Assembly: GCA_947389015.1 (NCBI GenBank)
Contig: CANDVA010000008.1
Location: forward strand, 55,996-119,995
DNA: 64,000 nucleotides
Direction of reading: 5' to 3'
Origin: an uncultured Clostridia bacterium
GTDB lineage: Bacteria; Bacillota; Clostridia; Oscillospirales; Ruminococcaceae
The notes below the pieces were generated by a model. That model saw only the letters and a program-made list of their open reading frames with translations, ran no database searches and had not been told where the DNA came from. The position numbers were made by a program, and so were the translations under genes. Shown here in pieces: positions 48,317 to 57,180 of the stretch (within the stretch, counting starts at the first letter, position 1; every line of letters starts with the position of its first letter).

Positions 48317-49888
48317 ATGGCAAAACCTGTTTTATTGGTTGTAATGGACGGCGTGGGCTACTCCAAGACGGGGCTCGGCGACGCCGTTACCGAGGCGAAC
48401 ACGCCCACGCTTGATTGGCTGCTCGCCAACTGCCCGAATACGCGCCTTAAAGCGCACGGCGACGCTGTGGGTCTGCCAAGCGACGACGATATGGGCAACT
48501 CCGAGGTCGGGCATAACGCGCTCGGCTGCGGACAGATTTACTCGCAGGGCGCGAAGCTCGTCAACGAGAATATCGAGAGCGGCAAGATGTACGATTCGTC
48601 CGCGTGGAAGGAGATCGTCGCGAACGTTAAGGCAAAGGACAGCACGCTGCATTTTATCGGCTTGCTTTCCGACGGAAACGTTCACTCGAATATTTCCCAC
48701 CTGTTTAATATGCTGAAAAAGGCTAAGGCGGAGGGAGTTAAAAAGGCTCGCGTTCACGTTCTTCTGGACGGGCGCGACGTACCGTCGGATTCCGCTCTGA
48801 TCTATATTCAGCAGCTCGAGGACGTCCTCAAGGAGCTGAACGACGGCTCGTTCGACGGCAAGATCGCGAGCGGCGGCGGACGTATGACTATCACAATGGA
48901 TCGCTATCAAGCCGATTGGGCAATGGTGGAGCGCGGCTGGAACATTCACGTCAAGGGCGAGGGCAGAGCGTTCGCGTCCGCGACCGAGGCTGTCCGGACG
49001 TACCGCACCGAGTTGGGCAAGGCGGACGACCAGAACCTCCCCGGCTTCGTTATCGCGGAGAACGGCGTTCCCGTAGGCAAGATCGTCGACGGCGACAGCG
49101 TGATACTCTACAACTTCCGCGGCGACCGCGCGATAGAGCTGTCTATGGCGTTCGATATGGACGAGTTTACGCACTTTAACAGAGGACCGAAGCCCGACGT
49201 CTGCTACGCGGGTATGCTGCAATATGACGGCGACTTAAAGCTTCCCGCGCGTTTCCTTGTCAACCCGCCCGAGATACACGACACGCTCTCCGAGGTTTTG
49301 GTAAAAGCGGGTCTCAATCAGTACGCGGTATCGGAAACTCAGAAGTACGGTCACGTTACCTATTTCTGGAACGGCAACCGCTCTGGCAAGTTCTCCGAGG
49401 AGCTGGAAACGTTCAAGGAGATCCCCTCCGACAAGGTGAGCTTCGACGAACGCCCGTGGATGAAGTCCGCGGATATCGTCGACGACCTTATCGAGGCTAT
49501 CAAGTCCAAGAAGTACGACTTCCTGCGCTGCAACTTCCCGAACGGAGATATGGTAGGTCACACGGGTTCTATGGCGGCTACGATAATCGGCGTTGAGGCT
49601 GTGGATATCGGTCTCGCGAGACTGAAAAAGGTCTGCGACGAGTACGGCGTAACAATGCTTGTTACTGCCGATCACGGCAACGCGGACGAAATGCTCGAGA
49701 AGAATAAGAAGGGCGATATTCAGGTACGCACCGCGCACTCGCTGAATCCCGTTCCGTTCATCATCTACGACAAGGACGTTAAGTACACGATCAAGGACGG
49801 CAGCTACGGCTTGTCCAACGTTGCGCCCACCGTCGTAAATATGTTTGGTCTGACCGCTCCCGACAGCTGGCAGCCGTCTATGATCTGA
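48317..49888 (+). CDS. gpmI: Phosphoglycerate mutase, cofactor-independent
   Basis: 523-residue alkaline-phosphatase-superfamily mutase converting 3- to 2-phosphoglycerate with two Mn ions. The phosphorylated Ser62 lies in DMGNSEVGHNALG; other metal ligands are in VVMDGVG at the start, LRCNFPNGDMVGHTG and TADHGNADEM. Length agrees with bacterial iPGM. Starts after TAGGAGA and ends at a hairpin terminator. Activity in relatives depends on Mn and pH. Confidence 0.97.
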   Translation: MAKPVLLVVMDGVGYSKTGLGDAVTEANTPTLDWLLANCPNTRLKAHGDAVGLPSDDDMGNSEVGHNALGCGQIYSQGAKLVNENIESGKMYDSSAWKEIVANVKAKDSTLHFIGLLSDGNVHSNISHLFNMLKKAKAEGVKKARVHVLLDGRDVPSDSALIYIQQLEDVLKELNDGSFDGKIASGGGRMTITMDRYQADWAMVERGWNIHVKGEGRAFASATEAVRTYRTELGKADDQNLPGFVIAENGVPVGKIVDGDSVILYNFRGDRAIELSMAFDMDEFTHFNRGPKPDVCYAGMLQYDGDLKLPARFLVNPPEIHDTLSEVLVKAGLNQYAVSETQKYGHVTYFWNGNRSGKFSEELETFKEIPSDKVSFDERPWMKSADIVDDLIEAIKSKKYDFLRCNFPNGDMVGHTGSMAATIIGVEAVDIGLARLKKVCDEYGVTMLVTADHGNADEMLEKNKKGDIQVRTAHSLNPVPFIIYDKDVKYTIKDGSYGLSNVAPTVVNMFGLTAPDSWQPSMI

Positions 49889-49900
49889 TAATTTAATATC

Positions 49901-49930
49901 AAGAGGTAAGGGCGACCTTGCCTCTTTTCT
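49901..49930 (+). terminator. Terminator of the glycolytic operon
   Basis: Eleven-base-pair stem with one wobble (AAGAGGTAAGG with CCTTGCCTCTT), GCGA tetraloop, T-rich tail. Confidence 0.88.
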
Positions 49931-50004
49931 TACCCTGATTTCGTAAAAATCCATAAAAAAACCATATATATTGTATATAAAGTGCCAAAAATCCACAAAA
50001 GTTA

Positions 50005-50033
50005 TTGACAGGCAAAACAAGTTAGAGTAAAAT
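50005..50033 (+). promoter_or_regulatory. Promoter of the NhaC antiporter gene
   Basis: TTGACA, 17-base spacer, TAAAAT; leader ~85 bases. Confidence 0.72.
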
Positions 50034-50124
50034 AAGAATAGTATGAAGTTAAAACAGGCTCGGCGGGAACGTTCAAAAAACTCCCGAACAGAATGTATTT
50101 ACTTCAATTCTGAAAGGAGTTTTT

Positions 50125-51780
50125 ATGAAAAAGAACCGTGTAAATCTCGTTGCGCTTGTCGTCGCGCTGGCGGTCATAGTTATGGCGGTGATCGTGGTCG
50201 CGACGGGGACGGAGACCTACGCCACGTTTTGGGCGCTTGTGCCGCCTATCGTCGCGATAGGGCTTGCTCTTATCACAAAAGAGGTGTATTCCTCGCTGTT
50301 TGTCGGACTGCTTGTCGGCTCGATACTCGGAAGCCCTCTTGCGTTCAACGACGACGGCGACGTCGCTGCCTATGCGGGCAGCCGTGTGACCAATACCGTC
50401 GACCACGTTGTTTCGGACGGTCTTATCGCCGCCGTCAAGGGTACGGCGGGTATTTTCCTGTTTCTGGTGGTACTCGGCATTATCGTCTCGCTAATCAATA
50501 AGGCGGGCGGAAGCGCCGCGTTCGGACGCTGGGCGGCGGTTCACATCAAGACGAGGCTCGGCGCTCAGCTCGCAACGTTCGCGCTCGGAGTTCTGATATT
50601 TATCGACGACTACTTCAACTGCCTGACCGTCGGCTCGGTAATGCTGCCGATAACCGACAGCCACAAGGTATCGAGGGCAAAGCTTGCGTATCTGATAGAT
50701 GCGACTGCCGCGCCTATCTGTATGATCGCGCCCGTAAGCTCGTGGGCGGCGGCAGTGGCGAGCTATTCCGAGGGAACGGGAATGTCTGGTCTCGACTTGT
50801 TTGTACGCTCTATCCCGTTCAACTTCTATTCGCTGCTGACGTTCGTGTTCATAATCGGTCTCGTCTTTTTCAAGGCGGATTACGGTCCCATGGCCAAGCA
50901 CGAGCGCAACGCGATAGAAAAGGGCGACATCTTCTCGACGGAAGAGCGTGTTGAGGGAAGTCAATACGAAGCCAACGAAAAGGGCAGGGTGATCGACCTT
51001 TTACTGCCGATAATCGTGCTTATCGCAATCTCGGTGTTCGCGCTGGTCTATGTCGGCGGAATACTCGACCCCGAAAACTCGAATTACGGCAATTTCATTT
51101 CCTCGTTCGCCGACACCGACGCTACCGTCGGTCTGCCGTGGGGCGCTATAATTGCGCTGGTCATCATTATCGCGTATCTTATCGGGCGTAAGCTCATCAC
51201 GTTCAAGGCGGCTATGGAATCCGTTCCGCAGGGCTTTATCGCGATGGTTCCCGCGATCACGATATTGACTTTCGCGACCTCGCTGAAGAACGTTTCCAAC
51301 GACCTCCTCGGCTCGGCGAAATTCGTCGAGGCTATGATGAAGAACGCAGCTCCCGAGCTTGCGAACTTCCTGCCCGCGGTAATATTTATCGTGGCGTGCC
51401 TGCTCGCGTTCGCGACGGGTACCTCGTGGGGTACGTTCGGTATACTTATCCCGATCGTGTGCAATATGTTCGAGCCGACCGATCCGCTGCTGTTCGTGGG
51501 AATTTCCGCGTGTCTGGCGGGAGCCGTCTGCGGCGATCACTGCTCGCCCATCAGCGACACCACCATTATGTCCTCCGCGGGAGCGCAGTGCGTTCACGTC
51601 CTGCACGTCTCCACGCAGATACCGTATGCTGTCGCGGTAGCGGTGATAAGCTTTATCTGCTTCCTTATCGCGGGATTTGTACAGAACGCGGTCATCTGTC
51701 TTATCATAGGCTCGGTATTGGTGTTAGCGTTCCTGTGGCTTATGCGGTCGAGAGCTAAGAAAGCAAACGGCAGGGAATAA
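50125..51780 (+). CDS. Na+/H+ antiporter, NhaC family
   Basis: 551-residue membrane protein with about 12 helices. NhaC-family landmarks are ALVPPIVAIGLALITKEV near the N-terminus, the conserved IDDYFNCLTVGSVMLPI, ATAAPICMIAPVSSWAA, and the C-terminal GDHCSPISDTTIMSSAGA. It exchanges sodium for protons, or possibly an amino/organic acid with cations as in related members. Starts after GAAAGGAG. The stop overlaps an upstream ATG of the next frame, but the hemerythrin more likely begins at 51801. Confidence 0.92.
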   Translation: MKKNRVNLVALVVALAVIVMAVIVVATGTETYATFWALVPPIVAIGLALITKEVYSSLFVGLLVGSILGSPLAFNDDGDVAAYAGSRVTNTVDHVVSDGLIAAVKGTAGIFLFLVVLGIIVSLINKAGGSAAFGRWAAVHIKTRLGAQLATFALGVLIFIDDYFNCLTVGSVMLPITDSHKVSRAKLAYLIDATAAPICMIAPVSSWAAAVASYSEGTGMSGLDLFVRSIPFNFYSLLTFVFIIGLVFFKADYGPMAKHERNAIEKGDIFSTEERVEGSQYEANEKGRVIDLLLPIIVLIAISVFALVYVGGILDPENSNYGNFISSFADTDATVGLPWGAIIALVIIIAYLIGRKLITFKAAMESVPQGFIAMVPAITILTFATSLKNVSNDLLGSAKFVEAMMKNAAPELANFLPAVIFIVACLLAFATGTSWGTFGILIPIVCNMFEPTDPLLFVGISACLAGAVCGDHCSPISDTTIMSSAGAQCVHVLHVSTQIPYAVAVAVISFICFLIAGFVQNAVICLIIGSVLVLAFLWLMRSRAKKANGRE

Positions 51781-51800
51781 TGAAGAAAGGACTGATTAAA

Positions 51801-52202
51801 ATGGCAAGATATGAATTTACCAAAAGCCTCGAAACGGGCAGCGCGATAATCGACAAGGAGCACCGCGAGCTTATCGACGCGGTGAACAAGCTGCTTGACG
51901 CGTGCAGCGAGGGTAAGGTACACGATCGGATAAACGAAACTATCGACTTTCTCAACGGCTACGTCGACCGTCACTTCCTGCACGAGGAGCAGCTGCAAAA
52001 GCAGAGCGGCTATCCCGGTTACGCGGCTCACAAGGCGTTTCACGATAACTACAAGAAAACGCTTAAGGACATCACCGCGGGGGTATCCTCGTCGGGAGCG
52101 TCTATCGCGGAGATGATGAAGCTGAACAGCCATATCGGTATTCTGATATCGCATATCCGTACCGAGGACAAGAAGCTCGGAGCTTTTTTAAACAGTAAAT
52201 AA
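51801..52202 (+). CDS. Bacteriohemerythrin
   Basis: 133-residue four-helix oxygen- or iron-binding protein. Diiron ligands: His in KEHRELIDAV, HFLHEEQ (HxxxE), HKAFHDNYKK (HxxxH) and the HIRTEDKKL end motif. The start follows AAAGGA at 51801. In anaerobes it may bind O2 or protect iron enzymes. It directly follows nhaC and ends at a hairpin terminator. Confidence 0.93.
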   Translation: MARYEFTKSLETGSAIIDKEHRELIDAVNKLLDACSEGKVHDRINETIDFLNGYVDRHFLHEEQLQKQSGYPGYAAHKAFHDNYKKTLKDITAGVSSSGASIAEMMKLNSHIGILISHIRTEDKKLGAFLNSK

Positions 52203-52203
52203 A

Positions 52204-52241
52204 ACAACGGTGCCGTGTGAAAGATCACGGCACCGCGTTTT
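52204..52241. terminator. Bidirectional terminator after hemerythrin
   Basis: Ten-base-pair stem CGGTGCCGTG with CACGGCACCG, followed by a six-T run on the plus strand and preceded by A residues for the minus strand. Confidence 0.88.
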
Positions 52242-53579
52242 TTAATTATCAAAGTGGTAGAAAACTACCTCGTCGACTTTGCAGTCACATCCGGGACAGA
52301 TACTGTCGACCTTGAACGCCGAGCGCCCGTCGTTGAGCAGATCATAGGAGTGCGCGGTCATTCTGCCGTATTCGTCCTTGCCCGACACTATGAACGAGCT
52401 GAACATTATCGCGTCCTCGGGGCAGTAGATAAAGCACGCGTCGCCCTCCTCGGCGAATTCGGGAAGATACACCGTCCTGTTTTGGTTGATTGGGAGAGTG
52501 TACGCAGAGCCGAGCCTCGATTTCAGCAGCTGCAAAAACAGCGCCGACTGAAACGGATATCCCACAGAAATGCCGCCCTCGAGAAAGCAGTCCGTGAGGT
52601 GTCGCGCGCCGTATTCGCCGAGGCCGTCCATGGGATTGTATTCCGCGTAATCGGCGGCGGCATGGCGGTCGTAGGTCTCGTCGAATTTGTAGCCGCTGTT
52701 CTCGAACAGCATAACGTCCTTGCTTCCGGTATAGACCTCCTCGTCCTCGCCGTAGAAGTGGAAATAGAACACGTCCGTAAGCGGCGTTGAGCAGTCGTAG
52801 CAGAGCCTGTCGGTGTGGAACGCGTATGTACCGCTGTTTCTGTAATTGTGACAGCACACGCGCATATCGCCGTTCTCGTCGTTGCCGACGAATATCAGGG
52901 AGTGAAGCATAAGCCCCTCATACGGGCAGTACGTCTGTACGATATCTCCCTCGCGGGCGTAGTCGGGCAGGGTCACCGTTTTGTCCGAGTTTATCGGTAC
53001 GAACTGACCGAAACCGAGCCCCGAATTTATCAGCTTCAGACAGAGCGACGTGGAGCTTTCCGAGCCTATCGAGAGCCCGCCCGCGCGCAGGCACCGTGAG
53101 ATGAACGGTGCACAGAGGTCAAGCTCGTCGTCCCAATGCGCCTTTGCGAACTCAACGGCGGCATCCGCGTCGTATATCTCGTCGAGCGCCGCCTTGTTTT
53201 CATTGTAATTGCGCCAGAGCACGGCGGGCGTTTCAACGTCCGTGAACTCGGAGAAGTATCTTTCGTCGAAGTCATATGTACCGTCGCCGTTGTACAAACG
53301 GTTTCCATATTCCCACTCGTGGATATCGGCGACGTATTCGTAATCGTCCGCGGGCAGCAGCTTCTGCGGCTCGCTTGTTACGGAGGGCGGAAGGAAGTCG
53401 GAGTCCTCGGGCGGCGCGATCCCCGTATTATCGGGCGGCGGGATATCCGCGTCCGTTTCGGACGATACGCTTTCTTTTGCGGGATTTGAGGACGACTTCA
53501 TAACGGGCAGGTCTGTTCTTTCACAGCCCGCGAGCGTGATAATGGAAATTGCCGATAATAATGCTAAAACTTTTTTCAA
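52242..53579 (-). CDS. Lipoprotein with two tandem amidase-like (CHAP/NlpC-type fold) domains
   Basis: 445 residues. Lipobox LAGC with Cys19 after a short signal peptide, then a Pro/Ser/Asp-rich linker (about 20-75). Two homologous domains follow (about 138-275 and 310-440); each has an N-terminal helix with A(V/A)xFAKAHW or AADYAEYN, a cysteine helix (LCAPFISRCLRAGGLSIG versus LTDCFLEGGISVG), and a GD(I/A)-YCPxxxxMxHSLIFVG-type strand. The pattern resembles Amidase_6 and CHAP domains, where DCTNFVSQ-AGG holds the catalytic Cys. Both copies diverge at that site, so activity is doubtful. Tethered to the outer face of the membrane. Confidence 0.78.
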   Translation of the reverse strand: MKKVLALLSAISIITLAGCERTDLPVMKSSSNPAKESVSSETDADIPPPDNTGIAPPEDSDFLPPSVTSEPQKLLPADDYEYVADIHEWEYGNRLYNGDGTYDFDERYFSEFTDVETPAVLWRNYNENKAALDEIYDADAAVEFAKAHWDDELDLCAPFISRCLRAGGLSIGSESSTSLCLKLINSGLGFGQFVPINSDKTVTLPDYAREGDIVQTYCPYEGLMLHSLIFVGNDENGDMRVCCHNYRNSGTYAFHTDRLCYDCSTPLTDVFYFHFYGEDEEVYTGSKDVMLFENSGYKFDETYDRHAAADYAEYNPMDGLGEYGARHLTDCFLEGGISVGYPFQSALFLQLLKSRLGSAYTLPINQNRTVYLPEFAEEGDACFIYCPEDAIMFSSFIVSGKDEYGRMTAHSYDLLNDGRSAFKVDSICPGCDCKVDEVVFYHFDN

Positions 53580-53632
53580 GATATATGCCTCTTTTCCGTA
53601 TTTATATGAAGATGTTTTTGCTGTATAAATAT

Positions 53633-53661
53633 ATTATATATCACGGCTTTTTGATTGTCAA
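53633..53661 (-). promoter_or_regulatory. Promoter of the amidase-like lipoprotein gene
   Basis: Minus strand TTGACA (53656-53661), 17-base spacer, TATAAT (53633-53638), perfect hexamers. Confidence 0.85.
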
Positions 53662-53712
53662 TAAAAGTTACGAAACTGTAATTATTTGTTATTTTTTTGT
53701 AACCTTTTTTCC

Positions 53713-54576
53713 TTATATTCCCAAAGTGAGCTGCTCGGGCTCGAGGAACTCGTCCAGATATTCAAAAATTTTATCCTGCCGCCGCTCGATACCGTATTTT
53801 TCACATTCGCGGACGAACGTTTCCCAAAGCGCCTTTCCGTTCGGGCAGGGTATCTCGTAGCGGTCGCCGAATTCGCGGATATAGCGCTGCTTAAGCCCCG
53901 GGAAGTGACGGTCGAGCTGCGCGTAATAATGCTCTCTGTCGCCGCTGCGGAGGGTCAATCCCATGCCGAACGTGATGATACCGCGCACTCCCGCTTCCGC
54001 TCCCATTTCAACTATACTGCGGACGTTTTCGATGGTATCATTTATATAAGGCAGCTGCGGCGTGAACCAGATGACGGTCGGTATTCCGCGCTTTTTCATT
54101 TCGAGCAGGACTTCAAGCCGCCGCGCGGTGGTGCAGACGTTCGGCTCTACGATGCGGCAAAGCTCCTCATCGGCGGTCGTGAGCGTCATCTGCACGACCG
54201 CCTTCGCGCCGCTGTTGATCTTCTCGATAAGGTCGATATCGCGCATTATCAGGTCGGATTTGGTGAGCAGCGTAACGCCGAAGCCGTGCTTGTGAACGAT
54301 CTCCAGACAGCGCCGCGTTATCTCAAGCTCACGTTCCGCATGGAGATAAGGATCGCACATCGCGCCCGTACCTATCATACAGCGCCGCCGCTTTGCGTGA
54401 AGCGCCTTTTCTAGCAGCTCGGGAGCGTTCTCCTTGACCTCGATATCCTCAAAATCGTGATTGAAATTGTAACAGTCGCTGCGCGCGTCGCAGTAAATGC
54501 ACCCGTGAGTGCAGCCGCGATAGACGTTCATTCCGTTTTTCGCGCTCAGTATCCCCTTTACACGTACCTTGTGCAT
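53713..54576 (-). CDS. Radical SAM protein, SplB-like
   Basis: 287-residue radical SAM enzyme with an unusual-for-length cluster motif C22-x3-C26-x2-C29 in YRGCTHGCIYCDARSDCY. The rest fits the SplB/Rv2578c-type family (GTGAMCDPYLHAERELEITRRCLEIV; LLTKSDLIMRDIDLIEKI; GIPTVIWFTPQLPYIND). These proteins resemble spore photoproduct lyase but usually have unknown substrates. It has a consensus promoter and is monocistronic. A clear terminator is not seen. Confidence 0.9.
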   Translation of the reverse strand: MHKVRVKGILSAKNGMNVYRGCTHGCIYCDARSDCYNFNHDFEDIEVKENAPELLEKALHAKRRRCMIGTGAMCDPYLHAERELEITRRCLEIVHKHGFGVTLLTKSDLIMRDIDLIEKINSGAKAVVQMTLTTADEELCRIVEPNVCTTARRLEVLLEMKKRGIPTVIWFTPQLPYINDTIENVRSIVEMGAEAGVRGIITFGMGLTLRSGDREHYYAQLDRHFPGLKQRYIREFGDRYEIPCPNGKALWETFVRECEKYGIERRQDKIFEYLDEFLEPEQLTLGI

Positions 54577-54611
54577 AATATTCTCCGTTCATTAAAATTG
54601 CGTTTGTGAAT

Positions 54612-54640
54612 ATTATAGCATATCCGACCACAATTGTCAA
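54612..54640 (-). promoter_or_regulatory. Promoter of the radical SAM gene
   Basis: Minus strand TTGACA (54635-54640), 17-base spacer, TATAAT (54612-54617), perfect hexamers. Confidence 0.85.
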
Positions 54641-54647
54641 GAGTTAA

Positions 54648-54672
54648 GGCGGACAGAAAAGCGCTGTCCGCC
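54648..54672 (-). terminator. Hairpin after the Uma2 gene
   Basis: Nine-base-pair stem GGCGGACAG with CTGTCCGCC and a seven-base loop; the T run is poor, so termination may be partial. Confidence 0.65.
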
Positions 54673-54680
54673 TGTTTGGG

Positions 54681-55262
54681 TCATTTTTCTTCGGTGAATA
54701 CCTTGCCAAGCTCTACGGTGCAGCCCTCGAGTACCGTTACCTTTGCGGTATCCGCCGCGGTGTATACTTCGTGCGGTTTCAGGTAGTTGTTTTCGTCGCG
54801 GAGGTATACCTCGATACTGCGGCTTTGCGGGTCGGCTATCCAGTATTCGCGAACGCCCGCGCGCTGATACAGATTGAGCTTTACAATGCGGTCATGGCGC
54901 AGAGTTGACGGGGAGAGTATCTCCACTATCATATCCGGTGCGCCTTTGCAGCCGTAATCGTCGAGCTTGCCGTGGTCGCAGACGACCGAGATATCGGGTT
55001 CGACTATCGTGTCAACGTCCTCGGGAGAGTCGCCGTTTTCCTCGAAAAGCCGCACACCGAATGGCGCATAGTAGACTTCGCAAGGTTTATCTTTAAGAAA
55101 TGAAAAAATTTGATCGAAAATTTCAGCAGAAACCTTTTGGTGAACACGCATGGGCGGTGCCATCATAACGGCGTATCCGTTGATCACCTCTATCCTGTCA
55201 TGCTCGTCCCATGTCAGATAATCGGCGAATGTGTAATATTCCTTTTCTGCGGGCTGTACCAT
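54681..55262 (-). CDS. Uma2-family (DUF820) PD-(D/E)XK nuclease-like protein
   Basis: 193-residue protein of the Uma2 family, a restriction-endonuclease-like fold. Core residues are IVEPDISVVCD, PDMIVEILSPST and KLNLYQRAGVREYWIADP, matching the D-ExK pattern (EPD, VEI, K). The N-terminal FADYLTWDEHDRIEVINGYAVMM is typical. Function in cells is unknown; these genes are often multicopy and mobile in cyanobacteria and ruminococci. Start after AAAAGGAGG. Confidence 0.92.
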   Translation of the reverse strand: MVQPAEKEYYTFADYLTWDEHDRIEVINGYAVMMAPPMRVHQKVSAEIFDQIFSFLKDKPCEVYYAPFGVRLFEENGDSPEDVDTIVEPDISVVCDHGKLDDYGCKGAPDMIVEILSPSTLRHDRIVKLNLYQRAGVREYWIADPQSRSIEVYLRDENNYLKPHEVYTAADTAKVTVLEGCTVELGKVFTEEK

Positions 55263-55298
55263 TGGATCGTCCTCCTTTTTGAAGCTGTCGTTATTTAT

Positions 55299-55327
55299 AT
55301 TATACTACTTTATTTCGGAAAATGCAA
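55299..55327 (-). promoter_or_regulatory. Promoter of the Uma2 gene
   Basis: Minus strand TTGCAT (55322-55327), 17-base spacer, TATAAT (55299-55304). Confidence 0.65.
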
Positions 55328-55444
55328 TACGATTACAGATCGTCTGTCTGCATAAATCAGCCCTTTTTCGGCAAAAGTAGTAATATTGCACAATGAATTA
55401 TTAAAAAAACATTACGAGTTTGTGATGTTTTTTTCCAAAAACCC

Positions 55445-55473
55445 TTGACAAATCTGTTCAAATGTGTTAAATT
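55445..55473 (+). promoter_or_regulatory. Promoter of the hrcA heat-shock operon
   Basis: Perfect TTGACA, 17-base spacer, TAAATT with a TG extension; immediately followed by CIRCE. Confidence 0.75.
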
Positions 55474-55477
55474 ATAA

Positions 55478-55504
55478 TTAGCACTCGGGGAGATAGAGTG
55501 CTAA
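55478..55504. promoter_or_regulatory. CIRCE operator
   Basis: Perfect inverted repeat TTAGCACTC-N9-GAGTGCTAA, the binding site of HrcA. It lies at the transcription start, so HrcA bound here represses the operon. Confidence 0.98.
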
Positions 55505-55542
55505 TCGGAGACAAGGGTTCTGAAACAAAGGGCAGGAAAGGT

Positions 55543-56601
55543 GTGTTGACCGTGGATAACAGAGCCGCGAAAATATTGTCCGCGATCATTGACGAGTACG
55601 TCCGCACGGGTGAGCCGATAGGCTCAAAGGCGTTATCGGAAAAGCCCGAGATCGGAGTTTCCTCCGCGACTATCCGCAACACCATGGCGGCTCTCGAGCA
55701 GGAGGGATATCTCGATCATCCTCATACAAGCGCGGGAAGGGTGCCGACCTACAAGGGCTTTCGGTACTATATCGAAAACCTTATGGCTCCCGAGCCTATC
55801 GACAACGACAAGATAAGCGAGATCGACAGACTGCTCGACGACAGCGCCGTCACCGACGAGGCTATAATACAGAACGCTTCGACCGCGCTTGCGGAGATAA
55901 CCAAATGCGCGGCGATATCCACCAATCATGCGTCGAAGTTTTCCGTTATCACAAAGGTAGACGTTATCCCGACGGGAAAGCGTATGTATGTGCTGCTGCT
56001 GATAGCGTCGAACGGGGCGATCAAGAACAAGGTCTGCCGAATGGAGTTCGACATGACCAACGAGCAGACTGCGGACTTCACGCGGTTTCTGAACGAGCAT
56101 TTACGCGGCGTGAACCTCGAGAATATGTCCAAGGAGTATATCGGCGGTCTGACCGCGGCGCTCGGCGGTTATATGCTGTCGCTGGCTCCGCTGCTCCATG
56201 CGGTCTACGAGTTGTCCGAGGAGATGATGCGCGACAGCGTGGAGGTCAAGGGCGAGGCTAATCTGCTCGCGTGTACGGAGTTCCCGATGCAGGACGTGAT
56301 AAAGTTTATCGAGCGCAAGAGCGAGCTTTCGGAACTGCTCGGCGACGCGCTTTCGGGCATAAACATTATGTTCGGCGAGGAGAACGGGACGTTTGCTATA
56401 TCAAACGGCGCAATGGTGAGCGCGAGCTACTACAAGGACGGTAAACCCGCGGGGTCGCTCGGTATTATCGGACCGATAAGACTGGACTACCGAAAGGTTA
56501 TACCATATATAGAATATTTAAGTCAGAAGGTAACGCGTATGCTTTCCGAAAGCAGCGTGCCGCAGATAGAAAGCGAGGACGACAGCGATAATGATAAATG
56601 A
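55543..56601 (+). CDS. hrcA: Heat-inducible transcription repressor HrcA
   Basis: 352-residue repressor of CIRCE-controlled chaperone genes. The N-terminal winged helix (KILSAIIDEYVRTGEPIGSKAL; VSSATIRNTMAALEQEGYLDHPHTSAGRVPT) is highly conserved; a GAF-like dimer domain follows. The start is placed at GTG 55543 (MLTVDNRAAK) after AGGAAAGG; TTG 55546 and GTG 55552 are alternatives. It is first in the operon and controls its own transcription. Its last 11 bases overlap grpE. Confidence 0.95.
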   Translation: MLTVDNRAAKILSAIIDEYVRTGEPIGSKALSEKPEIGVSSATIRNTMAALEQEGYLDHPHTSAGRVPTYKGFRYYIENLMAPEPIDNDKISEIDRLLDDSAVTDEAIIQNASTALAEITKCAAISTNHASKFSVITKVDVIPTGKRMYVLLLIASNGAIKNKVCRMEFDMTNEQTADFTRFLNEHLRGVNLENMSKEYIGGLTAALGGYMLSLAPLLHAVYELSEEMMRDSVEVKGEANLLACTEFPMQDVIKFIERKSELSELLGDALSGINIMFGEENGTFAISNGAMVSASYYKDGKPAGSLGIIGPIRLDYRKVIPYIEYLSQKVTRMLSESSVPQIESEDDSDNDK

Positions 56602-57115
56602 CGAAGAATTAGAGCAGGAGCTGAACGAGGAAACGACGGAGGAAGCCGGCGTTGAGGTTGAGCAGCCGGAAGCCGAAACGGAGGGCGATAAGGTCTCCGA
56701 GGAGCTTGCGGCGGTAAAGGATCAGCTCGTGCGGACAATGGCGGAGTACGACAACTTCCGAAAGCGCTCGGCGCGCGAAAAGGACGCGCTGAGAGCCGAG
56801 ATAATCACAAACGTGACCTCGAAATTCCTGCCCGTTATGGACAATCTCGAACGTGCGCTCACGGCGGAATGCTCCGATGAGAATTACAAGAACGGCGTGC
56901 AAATGATCTACGACAGCTTCATGGAAACGCTGAAAAATCTAGGCGTAGAGGAAATAGTGAGCGACGGCGCGGCGTTCGACCCGAATTATCATCAGGCGGT
57001 TCAGCGCGTGGAAAGTGCCGACGCTGAAAGCGGAACGGTAGTTCAGACGTTTGCGAAGGGCTACAAAATAGGCGAAAAGGTCATCAGATTTGCAATGGTA
57101 AGCGTTGCTAACTAG
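56591..57115 (+). CDS. grpE: Nucleotide exchange factor GrpE
   Basis: 174-residue nucleotide exchange factor for DnaK. An acidic Glu-rich N-terminus (about 1-45) precedes the long coiled-coil helix (VRTMAEYDNFRKRSAREKDAL) and the beta-wing domain (NPNYHQAVQ-type FDPNYHQAV and GYKIGEKVIRFAMVSVAN). It overlaps the end of hrcA by 11 bases and is 65 bases before dnaK. Confidence 0.96.
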   Translation: MINDEELEQELNEETTEEAGVEVEQPEAETEGDKVSEELAAVKDQLVRTMAEYDNFRKRSAREKDALRAEIITNVTSKFLPVMDNLERALTAECSDENYKNGVQMIYDSFMETLKNLGVEEIVSDGAAFDPNYHQAVQRVESADAESGTVVQTFAKGYKIGEKVIRFAMVSVAN

Positions 57116-57180
57116 TTTGGCGCATTGCGTTGAACTTTAACATAAAATTTTTTAAAGAGTATCTTTAGGAGGAATATATT

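Noticed and set aside
53713..54576. Radical SAM gene considered as true spore photoproduct lyase (splB)
   Set aside because: It has the CX3CX2C motif and general similarity, but the protein is shorter and the conserved C-terminal Cys context of SplB is not seen, so only an SplB-like label is given.
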